A DNA stretch of 64,000 nt from Lantana camara (Eukaryota > Streptophyta > Magnoliopsida > Lamiales > Verbenaceae): positions 14,248,501 to 14,312,500 of the forward strand of contig CM074858.1 in assembly GCA_037501455.1 (NCBI GenBank), in the 5' to 3' direction. Position numbers and translations under genes: made by a program. Of the stretch, positions 10,480 to 22,396 are shown piece after piece; within the stretch, counting starts at the first letter, position 1; each line of letters begins with the position of its first letter. The notes below the pieces were generated by a model. That model worked only from the letters and a program-made list of their open reading frames with translations. It was not told where the DNA came from and made no database searches.

Positions 10480-12000
10480 AGAAAAAAAAGAAAGAAAGAA
10501 AACGATAAGACAAATAATTCATTTGGTTTTCTGCAATGTTTATTTGTCTTACAAAGCTTATCTGGGAGATTAAGAGAATGCTTGATAAATTGATCCAGGA
10601 AATAGAGAGGAAGAGGCAGAGTTTACAAACAAAAAGAGACAGAGCAAATGGTATTTAATGTTTTAATCTGTTATTGTGTATTTGGAATCTTTATTTCTTA
10701 ATCCTTTAGAAGAGTATTTTTTTCCAATACTTCTTGTTGGATATCGATGAAAATCCTTGCCCATCTGCAACATACTTCAAGTTTGAGGAAACAAAAAAGG
10801 TGATTGAGCCTTCTTTGTAATGGTATTCTTTTCTGATGAAAAATTTTTAGTGGGAGTTTGTCACTTACACTTATTAGAAGTATAGGGCATATGAAAGGTG
10901 GTAAGGATGAATTAATGAAGCAATAGATTCTCTATTTGCTAGCCTGTATGTTCACGAATTAGCTAAGGTTTTGTACGGTAGTTTTTATTAGTAACATAGC
11001 AAAGGAATTGATTCTAACAATGGATTCTCTTTACTCTGCTTTATTACTCAATAACTATTGCAACTTTTTGTCTGAGCAGGAGGGAATGGCTTATGACTTG
11101 ATTGTAGAAACAACAAAAATGGTAATTGGGTAGACACTCATTGAACCCTTTGTGGACAGGCTTGGTTGAGACAAGCAGAAGGTACTCCAGTGTTTCAAGT
11201 TTATTTCGAGAAAAAAAAATCATTTTGATTTATTATTTTGGATTTGGAATCTTTATTTTTTAATGCTTCCTAATGAAATTCTTTTAATTGAGGACCTGAT
11301 CTGAGCAAGCTGAAATATGTTTGAATAAATGATTCGTGCTTTTTGAGATGTGTTGGTTAGGATCTTATTAGTACCTGTCCTATCAAGAATGTAGGTAGCA
11401 TTTCATGAAACATGTAACAATCAAAGGCTGATGTTATGTTGTCTTGGATGTTTTATAGTAAGGGTTATATAATGTAGAAAATGTAGGTTATAAAAAGTAG
11501 TTTCTAATACCAAATTACTTGGTTTTCCCTCCCTTGTTGGTGCTTTCATATTCTGTCAAAATACAAATTATATGAGACATATTGCTTAGTTGTGTGTTTA
11601 CTTTTTGTTGTATTTGTTGCTAACTTACAGGAGTTGTCAGAGTGATGGTAAAAGATCTAATTAGAACTCAACAATCAGATCGAGAAATTCTACAAGCTGA
11701 AATCTCCACTTCAAGCAATTTATTATTTCCTCTTTAATTGTTTGTTAATAGATTAGCCTTCTGATTCAAATTCTTTTTCCTGGATGTTTTTATCTTGTTG
11801 AAGAACAAATGAAAGTTGGTGATCTTTGGATAAACGATCTACGAACAAGTGATCCACAAGTTCAAGCAAAATGCAATGAAGCTAGTCGATGATTTGGAGA
11901 GAAGATTAAAGATGTTCATTTGTAGAAAAAGGAAATCCAAATGAAAAATTTACACTTGTTTGATGCAATTTTATACTCTGAATTTGATGATTTGTAATGA
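10480..12000 (+). other. Exon-like segments in the CACTA body, function unknown
   Basis: Several short stretches look more coding-like than their surroundings and are separated by AT-rich, intron-like sequence. They are around 10570-10650 (reading MLDKLIQEIERKRQSLQTKR), 10740-10800, 11080-11150, 11635-11720 (reading VMVKDLIRTQQSDREILQAE) and 11800-11900. All are short and Lys/Glu/Gln-rich, and at least one has an in-frame stop. They could be remnants of the element's own TNP genes or captured host exons. No family was recognised. Confidence 0.35.
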
Positions 12001-12179
12001 TAATGATGGAATATTTTGTATTAAATTTCATATTATTATTTTTGTTAATTTGGATTGGACTTTTTATTGATGTATGAGAATAATATAAAAATTTTGAAAT
12101 GAAAAAAAAAATAATTTTAATATAATAAAATTAATAATTAGTTAAATTAGAAACAATTATATATGGGCCAATAAATTCC

Positions 12180-12500
12180 AACATTAGTGACCGCCAAAAT
12201 CTGTCACAAATTGAGCGATCAATGACTAAAAATATGAAAGTTTTAGTGACCGATTGCACACGGTCACTGAATTAGTGACTGCTTTGTGACGGATTAAACA
12301 AAACAAAATAATTCAGTTAGTGACCGCTTTTTTATATTAGTGATCGATGTATCGGTCACTTATTTAGTGACGAATAAAAATCGGTCACTGAGTAAATTAG
12401 TGACGAGGGTTTTACCAACCGCACATGATCGGTCACTGATTTCATTCAGTGACCGATTTTTACTAAATTAGTAACCGATCGAGTGGTCACTAATCCTGTT
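12180..12500. repeat. Right subterminal repeat array of the CACTA element
   Basis: About ten copies of GTGACCGAT / ATCGGTCACT-type words, matching the left array and mostly inverted relative to it. Confidence 0.9.
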
Positions 12501-12537
12501 TTTTTTTTTTTTTAATTATTCTTCTTTTATTGTGTAG

Positions 12538-13140
12538 CTAAAAGAGCATTAAGCTCTTCAGCCATTGCAACACGCCAATGGGGATGTTTGACAGCTTGAG
12601 AAATAGATGTAGGTTCAGGAAGGGATGTGAAAGAGGCTAATGAAAAGATCTGTTTGGGTTTGGTCACACCAGATTTTAGACAGGGTGACCATAGGATGAT
12701 GTGGAACACTTAGCGTAGGGAGAGTTAAAGGTGGTCATTTTGAACTCGGAGAAGTAGTGATAGTATGAGGCGTGGCTGTATCATAAAAAAGATAAGTGGA
12801 TGGATCAAAAGGATGAGCTAGGAGATTCTGTGTAAGTGTAGAACCTGGAGACAATGGACTGATTTCAAGAATAGATGTCGAAGGAGACACACTTGCTGAG
12901 TTAGTGGAGACCGAAGAGGAGTACTAAAAGGAGAATTCAGAAAATATGACATGACAACTAATATATGCATGACCAGATTTGGGACCAAGACACCTAAAGC
13001 CTTTATATTGAGAAGCATATCCTAAGAATACACAACGATAAGAGCGAGGAGAAAGTTTGTGTGGAGTTTAAGCTGGGATATTAGGATACTCACACCCGAT
13101 AACACAAAACAATGAATAATCTGGAGAAGAATTAAACAGT
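12538..13140 (-). pseudogene. copia integrase C-terminal region and integrase-RT linker (Ale)
   Basis: Read on the minus strand, 13020-12930 gives the copia motif YKGFRCLGPKSGHAYISCHV, the conserved post-core block (FLGYS.QKGYRC...YVSRHVVF in the family). Further on, 12709-12538 reads SISQAVKHPHWRVAMAEELN, the start of the RT domain, which is then broken by the CACTA element. A Ser/Pro-rich linker lies between. The frame is broken at several points. Confidence 0.82.
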
Positions 13141-13600
13141 GCTTCATAAAATCAAAGACCCTTTAAAGTTTGGGTAGGAAGTTTATTAATTATATATATA
13201 GCAGTATATAAAGCTTCCACCTAATAAGAGTTAGGCATATGTACTTGAGATAATAAAACACGGATTGTTTCAGAAACATGTCTATGTTTACATTCAACAA
13301 CCCTATTATGTTGAGGTGTATGAGGACAAGATTTACCGAATAGAATACCATGAGAATTAAAGAGATTAATGAAATATTTGTTATCAAATTCTCCACGTCT
13401 ATCACTTTGAAATATTTTAATTTTAGCAGAAAATAAAATTTCTACTAATTTCTTAAAATTACAAAATCATGGAAATCTTCTGATTTAGGGCGCATGGGAT
13501 AAATCTAAGAAAATCTGGTATAATCATCATTAAAAATAGCATAATATTTATAACCAGAAACTGAAAGAACTAGAAAAGTCCATACAACAGAATAATTTAA
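13141..13600 (-). pseudogene. copia integrase catalytic core (Ale)
   Basis: The core is readable only by combining frames. The early part gives SGYKYYAIFNDDYTRFS near 13505-13560 and the late part gives SCPHTPQHNRVVECKHRH near 13290-13340, with the catalytic Glu inside VVECKHRH. A TAG stands where the family has Trp near 13227. The long open frame at 13190-13405 is mostly another frame and not the protein. Confidence 0.8.
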
Positions 13601-13667
13601 AAACAACGGAGACTTACTACGACGCTGAGCCGAAGAGAACGGTAACCTATGAGATTTATTAAGTTGA

Positions 13668-14060
13668 CTATACTGACAAAATCCTATTTTGACACTGAGT
13701 ACTACCCTGACTAAGAAAACTGAACAATGTTTGTGAATTTGGATGACCAAGACGCTGATGCCAAATTTCTCCAGAGACTCTAGAAGCAAGCAGGCCATGA
13801 AGCTGAGGTGAGATAGAGGTAGCAGAGATTGGATATAAATCACCAACAAATTTAGAGTGGAGTAGAGTGCTCCCCGTTTTGTTATCCTTAACACAAAAAT
13901 GATTAGAGAAAAAATTAATATTGCAATCATTATCAAGACATAAACGCTTAATAGATAGGAGATTATGAGAGAGTTGAGGAACATGCAGGACATTTTTCAA
14001 AGAGAGAGAGCAAGTTGGAGTTTTGAGTAGGGTAGAATCGACATTGGCAATTGGAAGCAA
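13668..14060 (-). pseudogene. GAG-pre-integrase region (Ale)
   Basis: The 130 residues include SLKNVLHVPQLSHNLLSIKR, the junction after the protease. They also include EIWHQRLGHPNSQTLFSFLS, the pre-integrase zinc-binding start with its two His. The Cys pair expected next falls after a frameshift near 13690. The protease motif itself should lie upstream at about 14060-14200 but I could not read a clear D[ST]GA there. Confidence 0.85.
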
Positions 14061-14510
14061 TAAACCATTATCAACTAATATTTTTTCAGAACCAGTACAA
14101 GGAAATAAGCATGATTAAAATGTTGAGGGCATTTGCAAACAGCATGACCCGGTTCATAACAATGCTGACGAGTTGGTATGCTAGAATTTGATAAAGAACT
14201 TTGTGGAGTGATGCCATCCTTTGTGGACGAGGAGTGAAACCACCAGTTGAGTAGCTGAAGCTAGAAGGAGGAGGAGGAGCTCCAAGAGCACTACGATAGC
14301 TAACAGTAGGAGAAAACTGTTTAGCAGAAAACGAAAATTGTGAAGATTAGAAATCACGAGAAAAAAGACTGAGTTAGATCCTCTTGTGAGACCACGTCCA
14401 GTAAAATAACCACCACGATTGTTTCCTCGTCCAAATGTGCATTCAAAGGCACGACCATGAAAATTATGGCAACCAAACTGTGGAGGAGAACCAAGACAAC
14501 TCCCTGAACC

Positions 14511-15260
14511 TTAATTATGAGCAATAAAGGCAGTGGGTGTAGAGGAGTTAGAAGAATGAATCTGTTGTAAACGCTGCTCATGATGAATTAATTTGACTGG
14601 AATATCAGCAAACGTTAAAGAAGAATTATTATTCATAACGGTGGTAATAAAAGATTCATAATTTGAAGGTGACCTGGCAAGAGCATAGACAGCCAAATCC
14701 TTACTAGAAATGGGAGAACCAATTGCGGCGAGAGAATTTGGAATTCCCTTAATTTCCCTAAGATAGACATCCATACGTTGAGTAAGTTTCTTAGTAGATT
14801 GAAGACGAAACTAAAATTGCAATTCTGTAGCAGCATCATAGTGGATAAAATGTTGTTCCAAATCCAACCAAACATCCTGTGTAGTAGTTAGATCATGAAC
14901 TTCTTGAAGAAGATCCTTGGTAATTGAGGCTTTCATAAGAAAGCAAACTCTGATTTGTACGTAATCAAACTTCATATTCAGGACTAACTTGAAGACCTTT
15001 ATCAGCATCTGTGATGAATTTAGAAGGAGAGAAAGTTGAACCATCAACATGGCCAAGGAGATTGTTGCATATAAGACTGAGTGGAATTGAGATTTCCACG
15101 GTAGAAAATTTGTTGAATCTAACTTTTCAGAAATCAAATTTGTAATATTTGATGCTAAAAGTATTGAAGCAGACAAGGAAGAGGATGATGGAAGGGACAA
15201 GGAGAAGGATGAAAGAGCTGAAGAAGTTGAAATTGAGGAAGAAGACGATGCGGAAGCCAT
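14511..15260 (-). pseudogene. copia gag (Ale), frameshifted
   Basis: The start at 15260 gives MASASSSSSISTSSALSSFS, a Ser-rich leader, then NITNLISEKLDSTNFLPWKS, the typical copia gag N-terminus (a hydrophobic motif, then NFLxW). The frame shifts at about 14985-15060 and resumes with LQEVHDLTTTQDVWLDLEQH, then (14774-14511) MDVYLREIKGIPNSLAAIGS. The zinc-knuckle part at 14300-14500 is degraded. Gag builds the particle shell. Confidence 0.85.
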
Positions 15261-15305
15261 GGAAGCGAAAATTGAGAAATAACTGCCACAGAGAAAACTG
15301 TAACC

Positions 15306-15317
15306 TATATGATACCA
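15306..15317 (-). other. Primer-binding site of the Ale element
   Basis: The minus strand reads TGGTATCATATA directly after the 5' LTR. The first eight bases match the 3' end complement of initiator tRNA-Met; the rest has decayed from GAGC. Confidence 0.8.
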
Positions 15318-15436
15318 TGAATAGAAATAATTGGGTTAGTGGAGTTTTCTTTCTATTATTTATAATGTGGAAAAATACATACATAATTATAATATCGAAA
15401 TACAAATCCAATAAACAAAATATAGATACACTAATA
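15318..15436 (-). repeat. 5' LTR of the Ale copia element
   Basis: 119 bp, homologous to 6331-6454. The terminal TG has become TA. It is followed by the target duplication GGCAT. Confidence 0.92.
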
Positions 15437-15441
15437 GGCAT

Positions 15442-16511
15442 GACTTGTTGTCATGCTTATGTCGAACCATTGTGTTTCTTACGACTACCCCCATTAACTA
15501 TCACGAGTATTTCACAATCAGTCTCATTTTATGATCTCATTTAGCACATTCTTGATTTAATTAGTTTGCAATGAGTGCAATACAATATCAAGCTTTTCTC
15601 AGATTTTTTATACCACTCGAAATGGTAATTGAAATAACCGATAATAACATTTTGGAGTGTTATTTGAACTTAGCGTTCTAATTCGAATCATTCAAAGTGT
15701 TTATTATTGCCGAACCCATCCACCAATAACAATCTGTAAATGGTCCTCGGAGTGAAGACATGCAAAACTATATGAAACTACTCACCTAGGATATGCTTTC
15801 GATTAGGAGTGGTTTCGTAACATTTGATATCAATGGAACCAATCCTGACTCCAACAAATCAACCAGAACGAAACTAATGTGGTATTAAAAGAGGAAGAGT
15901 AGAATGAATTAGCATAATAATGCATGTTTGTTGATCGTAATATTGTGCACATGTCAACATTAATTGATGATTTATCAGTCAATGTTATGAATGTCGGCAG
16001 GGGTGGACATGGGACCTGCTTTGTAGTTATTTTGAGCACGAATGATTGTAGTTGTGGTTTTTAGAAGAATTTAGAAATTCAATGTTCGTATGCTATTCAT
16101 GTGTGCAAAACAATTCTCCAGCACTGAATTTGTTCTTTCATGGCCCACGAATTTACTTGTCCTTTGCCAACATCTTGTAATAAACGAATGACTTCTTATA
16201 AGATTCCAGCACCTCCTCAATTGATATATATCGTTGTACTCTGTAATGTTCAAATAATCATCCATCATATAACTCAAACCAATCATTTGAAAATAGAAAA
16301 TCTAAAATATATTCAACTACTATCATAATTTAGATTAAACTATTTAAAGGAAAATTGATATACCAACACATCTAATATTTCACGGTTGGATGGTTTATAT
16401 CCACAGGTATATGATGGAGGAGGCTGCGAAAGTAGCTTGTGCCGTTTTTCTCTTGTACCAATCGTAATACCCCTCAATGACATCATTTCTTAAACTCACT
16501 GCCTACCCAAC
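15442..16511 (-). other. Older flanking sequence between two insertions, possibly the 3' part of the PMD pseudogene
   Basis: This continues the sequence left of 6326 once the Ale element is removed. It also joins 49307 once the Tat-like element is removed. On the minus strand, 16286-16071 is an open frame (MIGLSYMMDDYLNITEYNDI onward) without a recognised domain. Because it is downstream of the PMD pieces on the same strand it may be the pseudogene's 3' end, but I cannot support this by motif. Confidence 0.35.
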
Positions 16512-17738
16512 TTTAACTCAATTTTCATGTTAATTAAATAATCAAACACGAGAAATAATCACAAATGAATTTTATTGATTTATTCAATATGTGGGTTACA
16601 ATCTCTATTTTTTGTTCCTCTGATTATCTCTACAATTTTTTTTGAAGTTTGGAAAGTTTGAAACGCCTTCGTTAACTTTGGAGCTTCGATCTTCCTTAAC
16701 TTGATTTTTGCTTCTTTAAAATGTCAATTATGGGTCTTTCGACTTAATCGTGAATTAAACGCCTTGATTTTGGTGAACGACGAAGAACGCCGATGAACAC
16801 CTTTGATGTTGATTTGAACTTGACTTGAAAAAATGCCGAACTCGCAGACTTGATGCCTTGTTGCGAGTCGGACGCCTTAATTTGTTGATCTATGAAGAAC
16901 GCCTTGAATCTTTGATCAAATTGAGTTTAACTTGGATTTGTTGAGGAGCAACACAGAAATCTGGATTTGATACTTCGATTGCGGATTGAACACCTTGATT
17001 TGTTGACTCCCACAAAGAACGCCGAAGAACACACTTGGAGTACCTTCGAAGTTGATTTGAGAAAAATACCGGGATTCACAGACTTGATGTCTTGTTACGG
17101 GTCGGACGCTTTGATTTTGTTGATTTTCACGAAGAACGCCTTAAACCTCGCTTCGAGCGGTTTGAACTTGACTTGAGTTTGTTGAGGAGAGCAAAGCCAA
17201 AAACACTAATTTGATGCCTCGATTCCAGATTGAGTGCCGAAAATGCCAACTTTCACGAAGAACGCCGTCGAAGATGCCGAAGAGCACCGAAGATACTGAA
17301 GAACTTCTTTTCTCCTTGCTTTGTTGCTTGCTTCTTTGCTTCTCCGAGCTGTGTTTTTTTTTTTTTTAGCTTGTAGAATGCCTCTATTTATAAGTGTAGA
17401 AGGTGAATCCTTACCTTAATTAACCAATGAAGACTTTAATTTGATTGGTCCTTCATTGATTCTGAAATGTCTTCCCATAATCACAAGATATGATTTGATT
17501 ATAAGAATATTACATTTGACTTTCCCTTTATCTGACAAGATATGATTTCATTGTCAAATATGAATTTTGACACATTTAAATATATATTAAAAATATCTAT
17601 TAATTGACTATGTAATTTTGGAAATTTTATTTGATTAATTCCCTAAAATTAAAATAGAAAATATTTTTTTTGATATTTAATATATACTCAAATTTGACGT
17701 GTCGTATTTTTATTGGGCATAAATTTTAACCTTCTACA
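16512..17738 (-). repeat. 3' LTR of the Tat-like element
   Basis: 1227 bp. Read on the minus strand it starts TGTAGAAGG, directly after the purine tract CTCGAGGGGGCATA (17739-17752). It contains a diverged internal duplication of about 234 bp (anchor GACTTGATG at 16847 and 17081). GAAGAACGCC-type words are scattered through it. The outer end begins TTTAAC where the other LTR has TGTAAC. Confidence 0.85.
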
Positions 17739-19395
17739 TATGCCCCCTCGAGACTTATTCATGTTCAATTACTTTGAGTAACTAAACGAGTCTCGAAATT
17801 AATCATCAAGAAGAGTGATAGTTTAAACTCGTATCAAGGAGTCTTGATTGAGACTTGATGGATAGTTTATGTGTAGCACTCGCGACGAGAGCACCACATC
17901 CCCCGCACTATGAGCTCGGTCCACATATGAAATGGCTAGTCCATACATGAACCAAACTCACAGCGAACAGAAGACAATGAAAAGGATTATCCTAGCTAGA
18001 CGGAGTCTAACCGTGGAACAATTCAACAATGTCAAGATGCGGAAACAAGGTAATTATTTGTTCAATAACAAGTCAATAAATGTAACTCCAACGAAAAAGT
18101 AAATACGGGTTCCACTAAGCAAAGCACCTGCCCTAACCTATCCCGAATCAATACAAGACACTAATATAAAACGGGTTCAACTAAAGTCTTAGAAACCTAC
18201 CCCGAGTTCAATTCAGTTCTATAGGTAGATCAATACAATAAATAAATACAATATACGGTGAGTGTACACGTGTCAGACTCGAATAAAGACGAACAACTTA
18301 ATTCTGCCTAGCAACCACCTGTAAGGAACCTGGAAGAAAAGGCGAAAGAGGGATTAGTCTCTAGAAGACTGAGTGAGCAGGATGTATACATATATATATA
18401 GAAACATGCACATGCAAGCTGTAAATCCCGAGCAAAGTTTTAGGTAACGTAGTTCCCGTGAAGGGCAAGAAATTAGTTATTCTAAGCTCGGACTTTACAA
18501 CTATCAATTTACCAATAACTGAGGTTACAGGCTTTCAATGCTCTGTGAGCGAGCATGCACAATCTCCAATCAAACTCTGACAGTGTACAATGATGAAATT
18601 TCAATTTAAAGGCGATCATGCAATCATTAGGTTTCAATATTCAATACAGTCAATTTAGTAATAGTGCACAATCAGTTCTATTCCATCCTTCTTCCTCCAG
18701 GTGATGGTTCGGGTAGCTAGCCCTCGCCATCCAGTCTCATTAAGCATTAGGAACATGACTCCTATGCTCGGAACTCATTCCTCAACCAATCTCCTAGTGG
18801 ATTCAGGGGTCATCCCAACAGTATGGGACTGTGCATGAGTTCACCGTCTGCCCGATACCTGCCTGGTTAGCTCAATACACAAGTCTCAGGGCCCACAATC
18901 AACGTGCAGTACAATATCTCGACAAAACAGGAAGTTCTCAGTAAATAACAATAACAGTAGGTTCAGTTTCAGTAAATGTTTATCGATTACCATTGGAAAT
19001 AATATAAGTATAAATATGGTTTTAGGCCGAATTCCATTCATGCAGGTTTTAGGGTTATCTACGTAACTAGAACGAAACACCCTCACCTGACAAGCGACGA
19101 GACAAGACAAGTGTGAAAGGCAGTGTTTACTCGATCGATGATCTCCACCCTGGAGAAGCACTGGACAAGAAAGGATACAATGTGTACTCGTGAGAGAAAA
19201 CTCAATAATGATACCAAATATGACACACGACGTAGTCATGAAATAATATGACGTGTATTGACAATTACGGGATGTCATGAGCATATTCATACATAAAATG
19301 AGCATATAAGAGCACGTATCGATCATTTAAAGGTTTAGAAATGGAATTGAATTGCATAAAGTGAAGCAAGAAATCTCAAACACCTTCTGGAGCAT

Positions 19396-19544
19396 GGGAA
19401 CGGCCGTTCCGAGTTTCAATGTAAAATGGGAAGGGCCGTTCCCGGCTCCCCGAACTAATCCCGTGCGTTTGTGAGAAAATGGTATTTTTGCGGGTTAGGA
19501 ACGGCCGTTCCGGCCGTAGGCCAAAACTGGGAAGGGCGGTTCCT
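19396..19544. promoter_or_regulatory. Palindrome cluster in solo LTR A
   Basis: Four copies of GGGAACGGCCGTTCC or close variants (GGGAAGGGCCGTTCCC, GGGAAGGGCGGTTCC) lie in 150 bp. The role is unknown. The same palindrome family occurs in the Tekay LTRs and in solo LTR B. Confidence 0.6.
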
Positions 19545-22142
19545 AGTCTTGTGCCAGAATGCTATGCAGAAGATGCAGAAACAGAGCAGCAAAACAGGGG
19601 ATGCTCGAACCATAACCAACAATCAACAAACAACCATAAAACCAATCCCAAATGCAATAAATTATGAAAGAAGCATGTATACATACTTAAAAGTGCAATA
19701 AAAATCATCAAAAACCCTCATATCATGCTTTGATCCTCAAGAATCACCCTTATCAAACCCATATATGAGTTCACCAACCAACACCATAAACTTCATGATG
19801 TATGCAAGAAATTCAAGTTAGAAGCATGTAATCAAGGTTCTAACAACTAATTCACAAATTATTCAATCCAATCATAACCCTAGCTTTCATCAATCAATTC
19901 AAGAAATCACATAAATCACTCATACATACCTTGAAAGAAAAGGGAAAGAAAAGAGATGAAGATATAAAGATGATTGAGCTTCAAAGTCCTAAATTTCCCG
20001 AAAAATAGCTTGAAGATAATGAAATCTCTTCTTCTTCCTTCTCGGTTTTGATCGTGAAAATGAAGAGCAAAGAAGAAAAGTGTTTGTATGTGTGTATGTA
20101 TGAAATGAGATGATACACCACAATTTACAATTAAATCCCCCAAGTTTGTAAGATCATGCAATTAAGTTCCAAATTATGAGAAATGATCAATTTAGTCCAA
20201 TGAAATTCTCATGCAATTAAGTCCCCCAATAAAAAAAAATTGATCAATTAAGGACATATAGGCAATTAAGTTATGTTTTGTAGCGCCCCAACGAAAGGCC
20301 CCACATCCCCCGCATCGAGACCCGACCCACATATGAAATGGAAAGTCCATACACGAGCCGAATCACGGCAAACGGGGACTCACTCACACACTAGGCTAGG
20401 CGGGAGCTAGAACCTTAAAACCAGTGAAATAAACTCATGAATTAAATGCGACTGCGGAAGCAGGATATATAATTAATCACGAGGTTTATCAGAAAAGACG
20501 GGTTCCATTAGCGTAATACCTAGTCCCGAAAATTAAAACATAAATCATAACATTTAATACATAAATCTATAACTTAATTACTTTACAAAATGCATATGAA
20601 TAGACTCCAACTCGATCAAGGGACTCGACAGACTCTATCAGATTCATTCCTTTCATTCATAAGGTTTCATGGCCCGACGAGGGGGCGTACATAATCTCCA
20701 ACCTTCTTCTCGTGTGTGCATATCAATTCAATCTTTTCATTAGTGATCATACACATTCATACATATTCATTCATAATCATAATCATATTCATATCATGCA
20801 TATTCATAATCATAAACACTTACACCTTTTTCCTCCGGGTGGTGGACGGGTTAGCAAGACCCGACCACCTCATACATAGTGGCAATGAGGTTCATGAGTC
20901 CTCATTGCCCGACTAGCGTTTTCTCGTCAAAACTACTACCGAGATCCGTTCCGTCGTCATTATTTGTTGAGACTAGTGCACGGGGATCACCGTCAGCCCG
21001 AGCTTCCCCGGATAGCCACGTACACATAGTCCCGGGCCCCCATAAACAATGTGCTCACTGATCTCGCCAAAACATTGGGTAAGGGTTCATAAATAAAAAG
21101 GGGTCATACGTTTGAAATTATTTACCCAAAATGTCTCGATATATAAATATACTATTTTGGCTTAAAACATTTTACGTAAGGGATATATCGGGTCGATTTA
21201 GCTATTAGAAGAGAAACCCCCCCCTGTTACACCTTACCGACAATTCCAAAAGAAAGAAAGGCTTGAGGTGTCCTAGGAACCCGACATCTCCGCCCTGGAG
21301 AAAACTGTACAAAGACAACATAGTGTGTACTTGAGACTCAAGACTCCATATGAACCATATACGACGCACGGCATGTCATGTACATGATATGAGATGTATA
21401 CGAGGTATAAATCATTTTAAGAAGCCAAACTACCAAGTATTTCACTCCACATGTTCCATACATGAAGGTTTCATATTCAAACGTTTCATAATTCATAGCA
21501 ATTCAAGTCATGAATTTCATATAACAATTAAAACTCAAATTTATCAAGTTTTCAATTATAAATTAAACAAAATAAAGGTATTCAAATCATTTAAATATGT
21601 AAAACATAAAATAGATAACAATCAATTCCATAAATTAAGTCCATAAGTTATATCATAAAATTCCACAATTAAAAGGTCACATTTCATGAAATAATATCAT
21701 ACCACTTTAGTCTCATAAATTCATTTCAAATTCATATATTCACATTTTATATCAAATGAATCCAAGAATTTCATATAATGATCATAACACGTACTATTTC
21801 ACATTTACAATTTAGAAATTAGGCAAATAAAAACATTCAAGTCATGATCGGTAATTAAATAATGCGAAATAGATAACAATTAAATTCTATAATTTAAATA
21901 AATCAAATAATACTTAAAATATATAATAAACATACACAAATATACGTATACACATATTACATATATATCATGCATGCACAATTGTACTTTATATATACTA
22001 CATATACAACATACATATATTTATATATGCATATATGTAACGATGCATGCATTAATAGATGTATATATATACACACATACACACACAGCTTATATATACA
22101 TATATGTTACGCACATACTCATGCACACAATATAATACACAG

Positions 22143-22145
<3 letters not shown>

Positions 22146-22192
<47 letters not shown>
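22146..22192. repeat. (AT)n microsatellite
   Basis: Uninterrupted run of about 47 bases; the partner LTR has only about 15 bases at the same place (41625-41639). The Ile/Tyr open frames through it are artefacts. Confidence 0.95.
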
Positions 22193-22195
<3 letters not shown>

Positions 22196-22306
22196 TACAC
22201 ACCATTACATATATATATATACACATATACAAGCAGAAAGAAAAGAAAAAGGGAAGTAGCAGCGCAACACACATAAACAAGCACAGCACCAGCAGCAAAC
22301 AAGGCT

Positions 22307-22396
22307 CCCCGGCCGGGTAAAAGCTCCACACAAAACTCCCCGGCCGGGTAGAGGAGTGGCAGGAGCTTCTGCTTAAAGGTGTCCCCGCCCGGGGAC
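22307..22396. promoter_or_regulatory. CCCCGGCCGGG palindrome cluster, 3' LTR of the LARD-like element
   Basis: Three GC palindromes (CCCCGGCCGGG twice, then GTCCCCGCCCGGGGAC) in 90 bp of otherwise AT-rich LTR. Role unknown; same slot as the clusters in other LTRs. Confidence 0.55.

Larger units (their letters stand above)
7904..12534. mobile_element. Non-autonomous CACTA (En/Spm) DNA transposon
   Basis: The left end is CACTACAAAAAAATAGG, the classic CACTA terminus. The right end reads TTTTATTGTG, a weakened inverse of it. The 3-bp duplication TAG flanks it (7901-7903 and 12535-12537). Taking out the element and one TAG makes the interrupted copia frame run straight through, which fixes both boundaries. 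Both ends carry many copies of a subterminal word, ATCGGTCACTGAT, in both orientations. The 4.6-kb body has no transposase ORF. It holds a 165-bp tandem repeat, a segment resembling retroelement untranslated sequence and exon-like pieces. Confidence 0.92.
6331..15436 (-). mobile_element. Ale-type Ty1/copia retrotransposon, split by a CACTA element
   Basis: Short LTRs at 6331-6454 and 15318-15436 are homologous and flanked by the 5-bp duplication GGCAT (6326-6330 and 15437-15441). On the minus strand the order is primer site, gag, GAG-pre-integrase, integrase, RT, RNase H, polypurine tract, which is the copia order. Short LTRs and the RT motifs LTGSS and MKDLGDIHYFLGIEA fit the Ale/Retrofit lineage. 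Without the CACTA insertion the internal region is about 4.2 kb, normal for the lineage. Frameshifts and stops, and a lost catalytic Asp in RT, make it inactive. Confidence 0.93.

Noticed and set aside
15149..15544. 131-residue plus-strand frame, Lys/Arg-rich
   Set aside because: Antisense of the Ser-rich copia gag start and the LTR.
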